Shown one piece after another: positions 10,753-23,735 of a DNA stretch of 64,000 nucleotides; the stretch's first letter is position 1, and every line of letters begins with the position of its first letter. The position numbers and the translations under genes are program-made. This stretch comes from Myxocyprinus asiaticus. Lineage: Eukaryota > Chordata > Actinopteri > Cypriniformes > Catostomidae. The notes beneath the pieces are model-generated. The model had not been told where the DNA came from. It saw nothing but the letters and a program-made list of their open reading frames with translations, and did not search any database. Location of the stretch: the NCBI RefSeq assembly GCF_019703515.2, contig NC_059374.1, forward strand, positions 13,242,245 to 13,306,244. The letters are read 5' to 3'.

Positions 10753-13700
10753 GTTTCCTGAAGGTTCTGTGTTCTTAAGCTCTCAAATACAGTCTTGTTG
10801 ATCCTCCCTTGAGGTCTGGAGCTTTCTCAGCTTTTAAAGCTAATGTAAGTATTGGCATCTTTCACACTGTTGTTTCAGATACTGATCTTGAGTAGATGAC
10901 ATCAGGAGTTGGCTTCAACCTGTCAAGGTAAGACATTAAACAACAGATTTAGAAATGTCTTTATTTAACTATATATAACATCATTCAGGACATCATGTAT
11001 GTTTTTGACCACCTCTGAACATGTTTTTTGTGATCCAATCACAAAATGCTTTGCACCCCGTTTAGAAATATATTTAGCACTGACCATTTGCGATCGGATC
11101 ATCCTAAACAAATCTCCATACCAGCTGTAAACAGGGTCTAAAATTACTGCAGCCGAAGCTAGCGAATGCTATAGAACAACTTCCAGCAGAAATCACACCC
11201 ACATTTCCCCGTTAAGACCCCCAGGATAAAGGTGGATATGGCACTGATGAGGGAATGCTGTGCAGCTTGTTGGAGTTCTCCTGTAAAGGGTCTGTTGATG
11301 CTCTGCTAAAAGTTAAAATAATTCCAACTTTGTACCCATTACCACTGAGCTTTCAAAGCGTCAGCTAATGGTTACCAGACAATTCGGATGAAGTATCATT
11401 ACTTGACCAGTGCCATCACTAAAGGCAGAACAAGACGATGGTCGTTTTCGGAATGGCATACTACCATACTTCTCTTACTATTTCTGTTATAGTTAGATAT
11501 GACAGAAGCGGTAAGAGTAGTATGGGTAGTATGCCATACTGGACATGGCCACTGTCTGCAGAAATTTTCATGTGGAGTTCAAAGCAGTGCTTGACGCCCT
11601 GACGCAAATTGTGTGAATTCCATATCAAAAGTGGATAGCCACAGACTGCAGGCCGAATAATACTGTAGAGAATGAGGGTTTAAGAGATTGAATAAACACA
11701 GAAAGGAATATGCCACCTATGGGGACTACTTATTTTAATTAGTCAACCTCACACTTAGACTTTGGGAAACATTTAATGTTACTTCCATTTGTGCTATTTT
11801 AGTGCATTTCTATCTGTGGAATGCTATGTTTGGAATATAACATATTGTCCTTTTACAGAAAAGTATGTAACACTTTACAGTAAGGTTATATTCATTAAAA
11901 TAAGTTAATGCATTCTGACACTGGGTTTGACCCACTATGCCTCTGGGAAGAGGCTCTTTATGCAGGTACACAAGTATTATTTTAATAAAAGTATTTTTTA
12001 AGGTGAAAATATTCCCTGATGTATGATGTGTTAATGCTTCCCTCAATTAGAATTTGGTGTAATAGTTTATACAAATAATGAAATTAAAAAGATTCTTTAA
12101 GAATACTAGTTGGTTAAAGCACTGCACTAATTCTCCACAAAGTGAGAAAGCATTGTCAAGCTCACTTTTCCCTGGCAACAAGAGCAGATACACTCCAGAA
12201 CTTCAGCCATAGGAGATCATTCCCTGAGGTAACGCAGACAAATGTTCTCAACAGGAACAGACTTTACCAGAAAAAACAGGTGCAATAACTGATCTTGTAA
12301 GGGATAAATAATGGATAATGGAGCTAATTAAACATCTAAACTGGCCAATGATATAGGCCACAAGATATCTTTACAAGTATGCTAAAGAAAGACAAAAAAG
12401 TTAACCAAAATGGCAAGTCCAAAGTACACTTTTGGATTATTAACCAATTAGTTATATATTCAACCCAAATGCTATACACATTGAATGTATCTTTTCTAAA
12501 AACATTTAAAAAATGACATCTAGCTTAACAAACTTCTGCTATGCTGGCTGCAGTCAAATCTAAATCTAAGAGAAAAAAACATGCATTACAAAAGCTATTT
12601 TGTGCAATTATTTGCCCTCTCATGCTCTCATTTTTCTTGACCCACTTTGTGCAGTTTCTGCACCTACTCATTTTGAGCATCTGCATTTAATCATTACTGT
12701 TCAAGTACAGCAGTCATAAGGATGCCTTATCATCTTTGTGTTTTCATAAATATCCGTAATCATTTCTTCAGGGTAGAAAGAAGAAAATATAAAGATTCAA
12801 AATATGTTATTTGGTACCACAAAAACAATCAAATAAACAAATCTAACAAAAATAAGCTAAATATGACATATCCATAATATAAAATCACAACATAAACCTC
12901 ATGTTTAGTAACTGTAATAAATACAACATTTTCTTATTATTATCAATTCTTTGACTGTAAGAAAAATCACAAAGAACTCTTAATATCACAATTGTTTCTT
13001 CTAGACAGCAATGAGATTTCCCCATATTTCCCCCTTAAGTATAGCAAACTATATATTACATTATAAAGGTTATTGACACACATACTGTACATGAAAGATT
13101 ATAGCTAGACACTAAATAAACAGTTCACCTAAAAATTTTAAATCTATCATTATTTACTCACGGATGTAAGGCAGGATGTTAGTCTCAGTCCCCATTTTCT
13201 TTAATTGCATCTTTTTTTCTTTCTTTTTTCATCCATGCAACGAAAGATGGTGAATGTTGGTGATGCTGAAATGGTGATGCTGAATTGTGACTGAAGCTGT
13301 CAGTCTCTAACATTTAGTCTAATATTTCCTTTTGCGTTCCATGGTGGAAAAAAGTCTTACAGGTTTGGAACAACATGAGTGTGAGTAATGATGGCAAAAT
13401 TTTCATTAAAAAATCGGAACTGCATATCCCGGTCAGCAACTGAATAGTGACCCACTCACCCTAAATGTTCAGTCATAATAGAATAATTTAAACAGACATT
13501 GTTGGGCTGCCAGAAACAATGACTATCTGTCATGGTCTGACTGTCTACATGAGGGTTTGTCAGTCACATGTGACAAGCTACATCACTGTCAGGTCTACAG
13601 GTCCAAATATCCCAGCAGTGCATGATTTAGAATATGTCTCTGGAAAAGTCCTGAAACAGCTAATTTTGACCATCCTAACCAGACTTGTTGCTACTTAGGA

Positions 13701-14680
13701 CAAAAACAATGATTAACATGGAATAGATTTTTATTGCTTTTATTGCTTGTCACTTTATCACGTCCCTAAGAATGAATCGTGCCGGAAAAGCGCCTATTTT
13801 AACACTGATTGCACCTGCTTAAACTAGATTGCGGTTGATAAGTGAATAAGATGCAGGTTTTTACAATAACATAGCCTACTATGTGCAGAATTTTTGCAAC
13901 TGTTTAGTGAATTTGCCCCACAATAATTGAAAATAGGTTTAGATGGGAACAACAAAATGTTCTACCCTTATGGTAAAACAGTCTGTGTTTTAGTCTTAAC
14001 ATTTAAACCTCATGAGGTTTTTTCTGAGCTCTTTTCAAGCAGAGAAAGCTGTCTTGAAACATTCTAGAGGGCAAATTCTCTCAAACCCCTAAACACTTCT
14101 CGCACATACACACACCAAACCTTCTTCTTGACCTACTTTCAGAGAGAGGGTTTAGAAATCCTCAAGTTAACATGTTCAAAAACAGCTCAACACCATGGAG
14201 GGTTTCGAGCTTTTAAGGTGGAAACACAAGCAACTGTATAATAAATGATTATATATTGTATAGAGTGTTCTTATAGAAGTTATCTAATGACATAGATTTG
14301 ATGCAAGTTATTTTTTCAGCATCTCTTACTTCAAGCATTACTCAAATTAAATTCAGGCATAAATCCAAATAAATATTAAATAAAAGACTTTGATTAAGCT
14401 ACTACAGTGAAACACTACAACAAGCTTTGAGATGCAGTGTCATATTATAAGTCAAACTAAAGCTTTAGCTGAGGTTTCTGTTCCAGATTTTATTGCACTA
14501 AAGGTAGAAACAAAGCACCAATCAGAAAAAGCAACAAGCACAATGTGGACTCCTATATTGACTGGTGGAATCTCTACATGGCTCAATCAGCGGCAGTGAG
14601 ATTTTCTCGTGGTTGATGAATGTTGGGCTGACAGTGAACAGATGAGAGAGCACATCAATGGCTTTTTTTAGAGTTTGTTC
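10753..14680. other. mtus2 5' side, non-coding
   Basis: Includes the 5'UTR of mtus2 exon A (about 10753-10900; its upstream acceptor is not certain). The rest is AT-rich non-coding sequence. I see a short palindrome near 11450-11555 (GGCATACTACCATACT and its inverse) and a palindromic element copy at 13117-13412. No gene is recognised. Confidence 0.5.
13117..13412. mobile_element. short copy of the palindromic element
   Basis: AGTTCACCTAAAAATTTTAAATC with ATTATTTACTCACGGATG at the left. TGAGTGTGAGTAATGATGGC and AAATTTTCATT at the right are the inverse terminus. Same family as 24353-25013, diverged. Confidence 0.5.
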
Positions 14681-14689
14681 AAGTGAGCA

Positions 14690-14842
14690 AGGCTAATGAA
14701 TTCCTGCTCTTCCAATCTCTGCGGTGGATTGCCAAAGAACGCAGCCTGATCTCATGAAATTTACATGACAATGGCAACATTTTTGCAAACCAAAAATTAC
14801 GTGCTTTATTACACGTTTGGCTGCAGTTTCCCAGTGAAATGT
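14690..14842. repeat. left half of an unnamed repeat split by a LINE
   Basis: GCCTGATCTCATGAAATTTACATG through GCAGTTTCCCAGTGAAATGT looks like the start of a dispersed teleost repeat. It continues after the LINE as AATGTCCAGCGGGGGGCACC at 16841. TGAAATGT (14835-14842) is repeated at 16838-16845 as the likely target duplication. Confidence 0.45.
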
Positions 14843-15215
14843 TACATCATGACGCCGTGGATGGCCGCCTTGGAATGGAGCTCTCCAATTCTTTTGCTGT
14901 TTTTGTTTGTTTGTCCTGTGTTTAGTCATTTATTTCAGATCAGTTTTTCCAGAGACAAGCTGCTGAATATTCGGCAGCACACGCCAGGCAATCTTTTACT
15001 GGTATTTGATTATTTTGAAGTTTTGCTGGACATTTTAGTCGGAGTAGCTGCGGTGCTGTATAATCGCGTTAAAAGACGCAAGCGTGGGAATCGAGCCAGT
15101 GCGCTGGTCAATCTCCGACAGCGCAGATTTCGAACCACGCTGTCAAGCATCCATGCTCTCTTCCTAACAAAACGGACACACAGATCTTCAACAGATCACT
15201 AGAGTAGTGTGAAGT

Positions 15216-15274
15216 TCCATTTACATTTACATTTAATCATTTGGCAGACGCTTTTATCCAAAGCGAAGTTCCCT
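15216..15274 (-). repeat. SINE 3'-tail fragment inside the LINE
   Basis: The reverse complement contains CGCTTTGGATAAAAGCGTC followed by TGCCAAATG, the tail common to teleost tRNA-derived SINEs; the related tail occurs in plus orientation at about 19605-19630. Confidence 0.55.
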
Positions 15275-15467
15275 GCTGCTTCAAACACTCCACAATCATC
15301 CCCATCCCAAAGAAACCCAAGATCAAAGGACTTAATGACTACAGACCCGTCGCTCTGATGTCTGTTGTCATGAAGTAATTTGAGAGACTGGTGTCGGCCC
15401 ACCTGAAGGATTTCACTGAACCCTTTCTGGATCCCCTGCAGTTTGCCTATCGAGCAAACAAGTCAAT

Positions 15468-16604
15468 ATGGGACTGCATTACAAACTTCAACATCTAAAC
15501 AGACCAGGGACTTATGCAAAGATACTATTTGTTGACTTCAGTTTAGCTTATAACACCATCAACCCCGCTCTCCTATGGACTAAATTAACCCAGCTCTCTG
15601 TTCCTGCTTCTATCTGTCAGTGGATCACCAGCTTTCTGATAGACAGGCAGAGAATGGGGAAATTCCACTCCAGCACATATACAATCAATACTGGTGCACC
15701 CCAGGGATGTGTACTCTCCCAACTACTCTTCTCCCTGTACACAAATGACTGCACCACCAAGGACCCCTCTGTTAAGCTCCTGAAGTTTGCTTACGACACT
15801 ACTGTCATCGGCCTCATCCAGGATGACAATGAGTCTGCATATAGAAGGGAAGTTGAACAGCTGGCTGTCTGGTGCAGTCAAAACAACCTAGAGTTCTACA
15901 TGCTTAAAAAAGTGGAGATGACGGTGGACTTTAGGAGGAACACCCCAAAATTGAGCCCACTCACCATACTGAACAGCACTGTGTCAGCAGTGGAGTCATT
16001 CAGGTTCCTGGGCTCTACCATCTCACAGGACCTGAAGTTGGAGACCCACATAGACTCAATTTTGAAAAAGGCCCAGCAGAGGTTGTACTTCCTTCGCCAG
16101 CTGAGGAAGTTCAACCTGCCGCAGGTGCTGTTGATACAGTTCTACTCAGCAGTCATTGAGTCTGTCCTTTGCACTTCTATAACTGTCTGGTTTGGTTCAG
16201 CTATCAAGTCAGACATCAGAAGATTTCAAAGGATAGTTCGGACAGCTGAGAAGATTATTGGCACTCCCCTACCCACCCTGCTAGAACTGTACACATCCAG
16301 AGTGACGAAAAGGGCTGGTAAAATCACTCTTGACCCCATTCACCCAGCACACTTCCTTTTTGAACTGTTGCCCTCTGGACGGTGCTACAGAGCACTGAGC
16401 ACCAGAACAGCCAAGCACAGAACATTTTTTTTTCCCTCAGGCCATCCACCTCATGAACAGTTAAAACTTCCCCCAAGTACTTTCCTTTTGTCAAACAACC
16501 ATGTGCAATATTCAATCCATCCATTCCTACTTATATCTATATTTCATTTATATTCTTTAACATATCCTACCTCTTATTCAATACATTACATCACCTGTGT
16601 ATAA
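15468..16604 (+). pseudogene. LINE reverse transcriptase, inactive
   Basis: A 378-codon open frame. RT motifs in order are FVDFSLAYNTINPALL (motif A, Asp kept), GAPQGCVLSQLLFSLYTND (motif B) and LLKFAYDTTVIG (motif C, normally FADD; the first catalytic Asp is Tyr). FRFLGSTISQDLKLETHI and KKAQQRLYFLRQLRKFN follow, then the conserved C-terminus ending in a GKITLDP segment. The true RT frame begins further upstream at about 15275 ([19 protein letters not shown]) but is broken by TAA and a shift. The long open frame is therefore a relic and not an active enzyme. Confidence 0.82.
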
Positions 16605-16845
16605 CTGTATATCTGTATATAAAATATCTGAACAACATTATTGCTCTATTTTATATTTCTCTTTTTTTCATCTGTTATTTCTTACTGTTTTATTTTTATG
16701 TCACTATATGTATATATGTTTAAATGTATATGTTTGTATGTATGTATATATGGTTACATTTGCACTGGAAGCTTCTGTCACCATGACAAATTCCTTGTGT
16801 GTGTAAGCATACTTGGCAATAAAGCTCATTCTGATTCTGAAATGT

Positions 16846-19320
16846 CCAGCGGGGGGCACCAAAAGTGAGTGAAATGGTATTGTAATCAGACGAGGTTTTT
16901 AAGGTGAATTTTAGATGGATGTTTTAATGAAACAAACGTACATCCGTAAGCTAAAACTTTAGCCTAAACCTAACCAATAGTGTCTTAAAAGATAAATGAG
17001 AGGTGAACAAAACAGACATCCTAACCCTTAAACAACGCCTAAATTTAATTGATAGTGTTTTCAAAGCAAATTCAGCATGAAAAGCACATTTTCTGAAGGA
17101 ACCAAGCCATTTGTGTCACTTCTATGGCACTTTCACTTCACTTTCACTCTTGGCTAGGCTTGAGGCTTGGTCCAAAGTCCAACACTCTTTTAGGTTAGCT
17201 AGAGCGGAAGCTAATAATGTTGGAATATGTGTGTAAATGTAGGTGGGTCTGTAATACAAGCATTAAAATATATTCTTTTTCAAATGATGCGTTAGAGTAA
17301 AAGTGTTTTGATATCATAACGTAGCAGTTTGTGAGTAATAGAGTGAAAAATAAGTGTTAATAAATTCATAATTCGCTATTCATGATTTGTGTGAATGTGT
17401 ATAAAACGCAAAGTTGTTGTAGCGCCTCTAGTGTTCATTTCACCAGGAAACTCCAGCAAAATGTAGAAAGACAAAACTCAGTTTGCAAAAATGTAGTTAT
17501 AGTAACGTTCTATAAGACTAGGCTGAAAGATCATGACTTATTACTGCAAACCTATCTTACTGCTGATAACCGTTAAACAACTCAATAAAAAAATAAACTG
17601 CATGACAACAAAACAGCATGCATTTTTGTGTTCCAGCTTTTTTTTTTTTTTTCATAGTACTTGAATTTTTATTATTTAATTGTTGGTCTATGTAAACATG
17701 TACAATAATGATGTCTTTGGCCATTTTGTCACATATTTTTTTCAGCTTCTTGCGGCATGAGCGGCGAGCTCAACCGACCCTTTTCACATTTACGGGTTTG
17801 GAACGCATACGTAAACTATAGCTGAGTAAATCTCTATAGAGATACATGAGAGGCCATAAAAAATATTATTTTGGACTTTTCAAAAGAGGAAAAAATATAT
17901 AGAGAGTGGTGGATTACGACATTCAGAAGAGAGAAAGATGCCAAATTTACTGTCTGTCCCTCAGCAGCTGTATTTGAAACCCCATCACAGTTGACTATTT
18001 TTATTTTTATTAATGCCAGGGTAATATAACACAAAGAATAATGTTATAAGTTTACACTAAATAATAAAAACCAAAATGAAAACACATTTTGCTAGACTTA
18101 CACTGTTAAATTAAAGTGGAAATTTGTCATCACACAAGGCCACAGCCACACTAATCCCTTTTCCTTTTCCCAAGTATGCGGTAATGGAGAACATTTTTAA
18201 AATGCGCGTTTTCAGTGGAGGAAAACACCAGTCTAGTGTGGAGGAGAGACATAAACATAACGAAATCAATGCATTTGTATAAGTGTGGGTGTGGCCTACA
18301 TTGTAGGTCTGTAAAATTGTCTTTTTTCTGGTTAATAATGTTCAAGAGGCCCAGCTAGATATAGCAAAAGTGAAGGTTTTTGAGATTTCAAGCACACAGT
18401 AAAGGTGTTTGTACATGCAGTTTGTCATTGCAGTCTGCAGCACAAGCCGACATCATCAATCCTAGTGTTCACTTTGATAACACTGCAATACTTCAGCTGT
18501 TCTGGTGCCAGAACTGTACAGAAATTAAGATTTGATGAAACTTAGATGCTCAGAGACCAGTTCACTGGTATTACAATACAATGCACTTTTAAAAAGTCAG
18601 TCACATTGTTTGTGTAGTTTTCCTTTCCTTTCTCATATCCCAGCTTGTATTCAGAGTCAGCTGTAAGTAAGCAATTTGTAGGTTGATTTCACCAACAAGT
18701 GTAACAGTGCCTCTGTGGCGCTTTCAAAACATTCTCCTGTTTATTTCAGTGGCCTGTCCAGCCCAACACAGCAACACTGGCTTAACCAATGGAGTGAGTT
18801 TGGGTCAGGGCTATCTGTTAATTAATACAACCAATTTGTAGGGAGTTGGTGGGAGTTTTCTGGAATCTGTATGAAACCAGTGATTATTTTTGCAGTTCCG
18901 TTTGGTGATGCTATTGGTGTAGGAATAACACACTTCAGCTTTAATCCAGAGGGATACAAAAAAGCCAGGAGTCCTTACCAACATTAGACAACACACAGCA
19001 CTGTAACCAATCTACGACAGCTCAGAAAGCTTGTTATAGCAGAGAATGTGACTCAGGTATCCAAAACCATGTGAAATAGAACATGTAGAACATTTGAATA
19101 CGTTTGTAAGATAGCAAACAGCAAAATAAATTAGCTAGTGGCAAATTATTCTTCTAAATATTTAATGTTATTTGCATAACTAACATCAAGTGACACAATT
19201 AGGAAATGAATAAAATGCTTAGCTGTTGCATCTGATGCACAACGTGCAATGTAGGAGAAAAACTGAAACATATTTTAAACATAACGTGACGGAGGGCAAT
19301 GTTTTCATAATGATGATAAT
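16846..19320. other. non-coding, right half of the split repeat and AT-rich sequence
   Basis: 16841 to about 17110 (CCAGCGGGGGGCACC, CTAAACCTAACCAATAG) continues the repeat split by the LINE. Beyond that I see only AT-rich sequence with no gene, except a T-rich run near 17640. Confidence 0.4.
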
Positions 19321-19324
19321 GTTC

Positions 19325-19636
19325 CTCTAGCTAAATGTGTAGAGCAGTGGTTCTCAACCCTGTCCCTGGAGCCCCCCAACACTACATATTTTGGATATCT
19401 CCCTAATCATACACACCTGATTCAACTCATCAGCTCATTAGTGAAGACTCCAGGACCTGAATTGGGTGTGTCAGAAAAGGGAGATATACAAAATGTGTAG
19501 TGTTGGGGGGCTCCAGGAACAGGGTTGGGAACCACTGGGGTAGAGCATGGTGCTAGCAACACCAAGCTCATAGGTTCAATTCCCAGGGAACACACTGAAT
19601 GCACTGTTAGTCACTTTGGATGCCAAATGGGTAAAT
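19325..19636 (+). mobile_element. tRNA-derived SINE split by a hAT-like MITE
   Basis: CTAGCTAAATGTGTAGAG before the MITE and GGTAGAGCATGGTGCTAGC after it rebuild a tRNA-like A-box region. GGTTCAATTCCCAGGG at about 19573 is a B box. The tail GCACTGTTAGTCACTTTGGAT then GCCAAATG matches the teleost SINE tail with an internal deletion. Confidence 0.65.
19345..19537. mobile_element. hAT-like palindromic MITE, copy 1
   Basis: Termini CAGTGGTTCTCAACCCTG and CAGGGTTGGGAACCACTG are inverted repeats, with further pairing of CTGGAGCCCCCCAACACTAC with GTAGTGTTGGGGGGCTCCAG. The CAGTGGT end and an 8-bp flanking repeat (GTGTAGAG/GGGTAGAG, 7 of 8) fit the hAT superfamily. Confidence 0.75.
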
Positions 19637-19728
19637 TAGTCAATTGATCAATAAATGAATTTATCAATAAATAAATAAATAAATCATTCAGTCAGTCAGT
19701 CTGTCTATCTGTCTGTATGCACTGACTA

Positions 19729-19861
19729 TTAAAGTGATATCACACATGCAAGAGTGCTGTATGCCCATCTATCTGCACGGCTTTGATTCGGCCGTAGGTA
19801 ATCACAGCCTTGCTGATAGATGGACAATACAGCACGATTGCGAAATGTGATACTGCTTTAA
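19729..19861. mobile_element. short MITE with inverted termini
   Basis: AAAGTGATATCACACATGCA at the left pairs with CGAAATGTGATACTGCTTT at the right. GAGTGCTGTATGCCCATCTATC pairs with GATAGATGGACAATACAGCA. About 130 bp, no coding capacity. Confidence 0.6.
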
Positions 19862-21680
19862 TACAACAGTTCAACAAACAGCTATTTCACTCACATTCTA
19901 GTGTTGTCGGAGAATCTAGTGTTGCTTTGTTGTCGGAGAATCTGGAGGACAACAGTTTCATTCTTGTATATTTCTTGGGGAACTTTTTATTTGACACTGA
20001 CACTGAAAGCGGTCTCACCTCCACCTTGTTGAAACTTTACATCTTCGCCCAACTCATGGGGCACCCTGAGCATGTGTGAATACTCAGTCTGTTGGAACTC
20101 TTCAGCTGTGAAAGTGCAGAAGCTTTTAGTTTAACTCTATTTCTCAGCTATAGTGCAGTAGTAATCCGAGCGATCATGGAGTGAGAGACAACAGAAAGGG
20201 ACATTTTTGAAATTTTGAGTCTTGGTCTGGTCAATCTCTCATCTGGCAAACTTATCTTCTCAATGCATTGAAAACAAACCAATGTCATCACGCAGCAGCT
20301 AATAAAATAAAGCCCAAAAAGACATTTTCTGTCATGATTGGCTGCAGTAAAACTAGTTATATTTAGTCATCAGTAATTGTGAGCTACTGACTCTTTTCCT
20401 TCCAGGCCGACCATAAATGGATGATTTACCCTTTGATCTGACATTACTCATAAGATTCTTCTCTCCTGATATTACCGTGCTCTTGTTCCAAAGACCTAAA
20501 GGAGAATGAGGATTTATAGAGCTGTTCAGCCATGACGTCAATTTGTGGGTGAACCCGGAAGGCTAATTCGCCATGGGTTTCCTCAGGAATTTCCTATGTG
20601 TTTTTATAATGGGGCTTTTCAAATTATCAGTAAAATAAAGTCTTTGGTAAACATTAATTGAAGATACTTGGACATTTTGTTCTACAACATAATGAACATA
20701 CTTGAACATACTTCAAATGTGAATTTGAAGCCACCGTGTTTAAAAAAAAAGTATGTTGCTAATGCTTCATGTTATTGCTTTGCATACTGAAGGAAATTGA
20801 TTGACTGGCTTGAGAGGCTTGAGAGGCTTTAAAATCTTCAGTATTTTCAAGTATTACTATTGCTTTTAAAGCTAGGGTATACTTTTGCTTTTCCACACAC
20901 TATTAAGTCTAACGCACAGTCAAGAGCTCTAGCCTTTCAACGTATCCTCTTTTGATCGCGAGCCCATAAGACACTTTTTACGCAAGTGCACTAAGACTGC
21001 TTTGTGATGCTCTTTATTACAGTCAACTGCAAATGCATGCTGACCACGAACACAAACTTGGATGTACTGTACGTACTGTGCTGATGACAAAATTTGGGGT
21101 CATTTCATTGTGCATGAAACATAGCGATACATGGACAATCAAAGTATACTTTGGCCTTCACTCGTCTTGCATCATTTCATTTGAGATACGGACATGAATG
21201 ATACCTCAAATTATGCGGGCTTGTTGAGTTGAGGTGTGCTGTGACTTTTCTAAGGGATCAGACTTATTTTCACCTTGTGAATTACAAAAACAGCGAAAAC
21301 ATTCTATAGGCCAACAGTGAAGGAAGAACCCAAGCCACATCTAGGGACCAGACTATTATGTCATGAAAGTTGTCTGTTTTGACTTGAGCAAGCAGGCAAC
21401 TACCCAGAACACCCTAGCAACCACCTAACAATATCCTAGCAAACATCCAGAACACCCTAGCAACCACACAGCAACACACTGAAAACCATTCAGAACACCC
21501 TAATAGCTTCATTGCTACGCCCTGGCAACCAAAGCACCACTTACATTTTCTTCGTAACATGTAAAAATCCAGTTTGATGTTCCATAGCATTGACCATACA
21601 AACACTGCAGTGACCTCAGTGACCCTGTGAATTGAGAGGTATTGCTATTTTAACTAAATGCTGACTAGACTCAAAGCAAT
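19862..21680. other. non-coding stretch
   Basis: No gene recognised. A run of imperfect repeats of CCCTAGCAACCA/CCAGAACACCC occurs at about 21400-21540 (tandem, 20-30 bp units). Confidence 0.4.
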
Positions 21681-21684
21681 TATG

Positions 21685-21690
21685 AGAGAG

Positions 21691-21733
<43 letters not shown>
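21685..21733. repeat. (AG)n microsatellite
   Basis: A dinucleotide run of about 24 GA units, with one C interruption near the start. Confidence 0.95.
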
Positions 21734-21735
<2 letters not shown>

Positions 21736-21997
21736 TTTGACATACGGTAAGGTTAGACAGTCCTTCCTCCTCTTGACTTGACAATTCCTGTCGTAGACAT
21801 TGAGTGTAAATAAAACACTCACAGCGTGCCCTCAAAGCGTCCGCATGAAACTCATGCCCAATGGCCATGACAGACTGTCTTTGTTGATTCTTCCTCTTTG
21901 TTTTTCCTCTTTTACTACACTGTAACAATGTTCAGGCAGCTATTGATAGTAATGCTGCCAAGCGCAGGAAGTTAAAATGGCAACTTGCTGTTATCTT

Positions 21998-22133
21998 AAA
22001 GAGATAGGTCATCCAAAAAAGACAATTCTGTCATCATTTACCCATGTTGTTCTAAACCCATATGACTTTCTTTCTTCCATTCACCTTCATTGCATCTTTT
22101 TACAAACAAGGAAAGTGAATGATGACAGTGTTT
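21998..22133. mobile_element. half copy of the palindromic element
   Basis: AAAGAGATAGGTCATCCAAAAAAG, TTCTGTCATCATTTACCCATG and TATGACTTTCTTTCTTCC follow the left half of the family seen at 24353-25013. Confidence 0.55.
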
Positions 22134-22328
22134 AATGATGTTGCAGGGTATTCCAAATGAATGAATTTTGTCAAGGTAACTTCCACAGATATCCCTTGCT
22201 CAGTGTGTATGGAGCAGTGAACACTATGTAGGAACCTTATGAATCTGAATGCAATTATACTCATTCAAATGCATGAACATCCCCTTATTTCCTATGATGC
22301 TTTCAGAGCAGGTCCTCTGCACCTGGGT

Positions 22329-23221
22329 AGGGTTGCACCAGCTGTGCATAAGTTCTCACATAAGTTAGGATGTAAAGTTCACACTAAGGGCTTAGTAACT
22401 ACTAGTTAGTTTGTAACTAAATCAGTGCTTAATTTGGTTGCACCACCTGTTCTTAAGGCAAGACTTAACTAGTAGGTCGTAAGCTCTCCATAATGTGTAG
22501 TTGCATAGTATGACGTTTACTTTGATCCAGTAAACAGCCTTCAAATTTGTACACATATGTATTAAAAAGCCATGCATTTCAGTTATATCTCGTTACGGTT
22601 GATGTTCAAACCTTGTAACCCATAACTGTCAGCTGTAATAAATTAAATCCCCATTAAAATATGATACGTTATAAAAGTAGCTTCATTTGATAAATAGTAT
22701 ATTTGCCCTGTGTAAATAACATAAATAGGAACTGTATCTAAAATAAATAAGGGGTGATAAATAAATACTAATACAATGGGCTGGAAAAATAGACATTTAT
22801 TCATTTTAACATCTTATATATTTCATATATGTTGAAACTTGACACTGGGCGACGTATCCTGAAAACTGCATCGTTAGATCGGTTTCATGCTGAAGAGCTG
22901 CTTAAAAGTACGTTTTTTTTTCTCTCTCGTAAATGTAAACGAGTGTAAATGCCAACATCATCATATATGTCGAAAGGATTGAAGCCTGTCACACAAAACA
23001 TGAGCTCATTGATGTCATTAAGTGAGTCTGCTTTTTTATTCCATCCGTTACTCCTGGTGGAGTCTTCCGTAAACATTTAGTTTAAACGTAGGGTTACGTT
23101 CTACCTAAGTTTAATGGTGCAACGCTCAAATATTTAGTAGTGCGTAAATTGTGACTTAGTGCCCATTTACGCCACAGCTAGGCTAAGTTGTAACGTACGT
23201 ATAGCTGGTGCAACCGGCCCC
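22329..23221. mobile_element. MITE-like element with GGTTGCACCAGCT termini
   Basis: GGGTTGCACCAGCTGTGCAT at the left pairs with ATAGCTGGTGCAACCGGCCC at the right. Internally AAGGGCTTAG and TAAATCAGTGCTTAATTTGG have counterparts near 23100-23180. The interior is AT-rich and non-coding. Confidence 0.55.
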
Positions 23222-23735
23222 TGTTCACTAATCAAACCATCTAACCTACAGAGCACCTAGACTACAGAAACACGTTACACCTGTCTTTCTTTATGCATGT
23301 GTGTGTGTATGTGTCTGTAGACCCTTTTCTTTTGTTATAGCTCCCTTTCTCAAGCGCCTCTCCCTCTCATCTCCAAATCGGAGCAGTGATTACCACTCTA
23401 AGAGCTGGAGCTCTAATGAAATATTAACATGCAAATGGAAACAGAAGCCACACCCCCTTTTTCTCTATCAAGAGCGAACCCCCATCAGCTTTGTGTGAGG
23501 AGAAAAAAACATCATATAAAAGCAATGACAACCTGTCAGGCTGACATTGTGACATGCCAAATCGTTCATAGGGGAACTGTTGTGGCATTACAAAAACCTA
23601 TCAGAGGCACATTCATATTTTCCGTCCTTATTTCCCAGTTCACTAATGATAGTTCTTGTAATACAGGCTTCACTATTACCATTTCTCCTACTTGAAGATA
23701 TTTGAATAAACCTCTAACCCTGAGCATTAGTTTAT

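Larger units (their letters stand above)
14843..16837 (+). mobile_element. non-LTR retrotransposon (LINE), internally deleted copy 1
   Basis: Contains the 5' ORF segment (about 14848-15200) and most of a reverse transcriptase (about 15275-16480), and ends with a non-poly(A) tail AATAAAGCTCATTCTGATTCTGA. The apurinic endonuclease region that copy 2 (45686-49006) keeps is missing, replaced by about 60 bp that match the tail of a tRNA-derived SINE in reverse orientation. Flanking TGAAATGT repeats suggest the true ends. The RT and short-repeat 3' tail fit the jockey-superfamily L2/CR1/Rex1 kind, clade not settled. Confidence 0.8.

Noticed and set aside
15468..16604. Functional reverse transcriptase
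   Set aside because: FADD is changed to FAYD, the upstream frame has a stop, and the endonuclease is missing.
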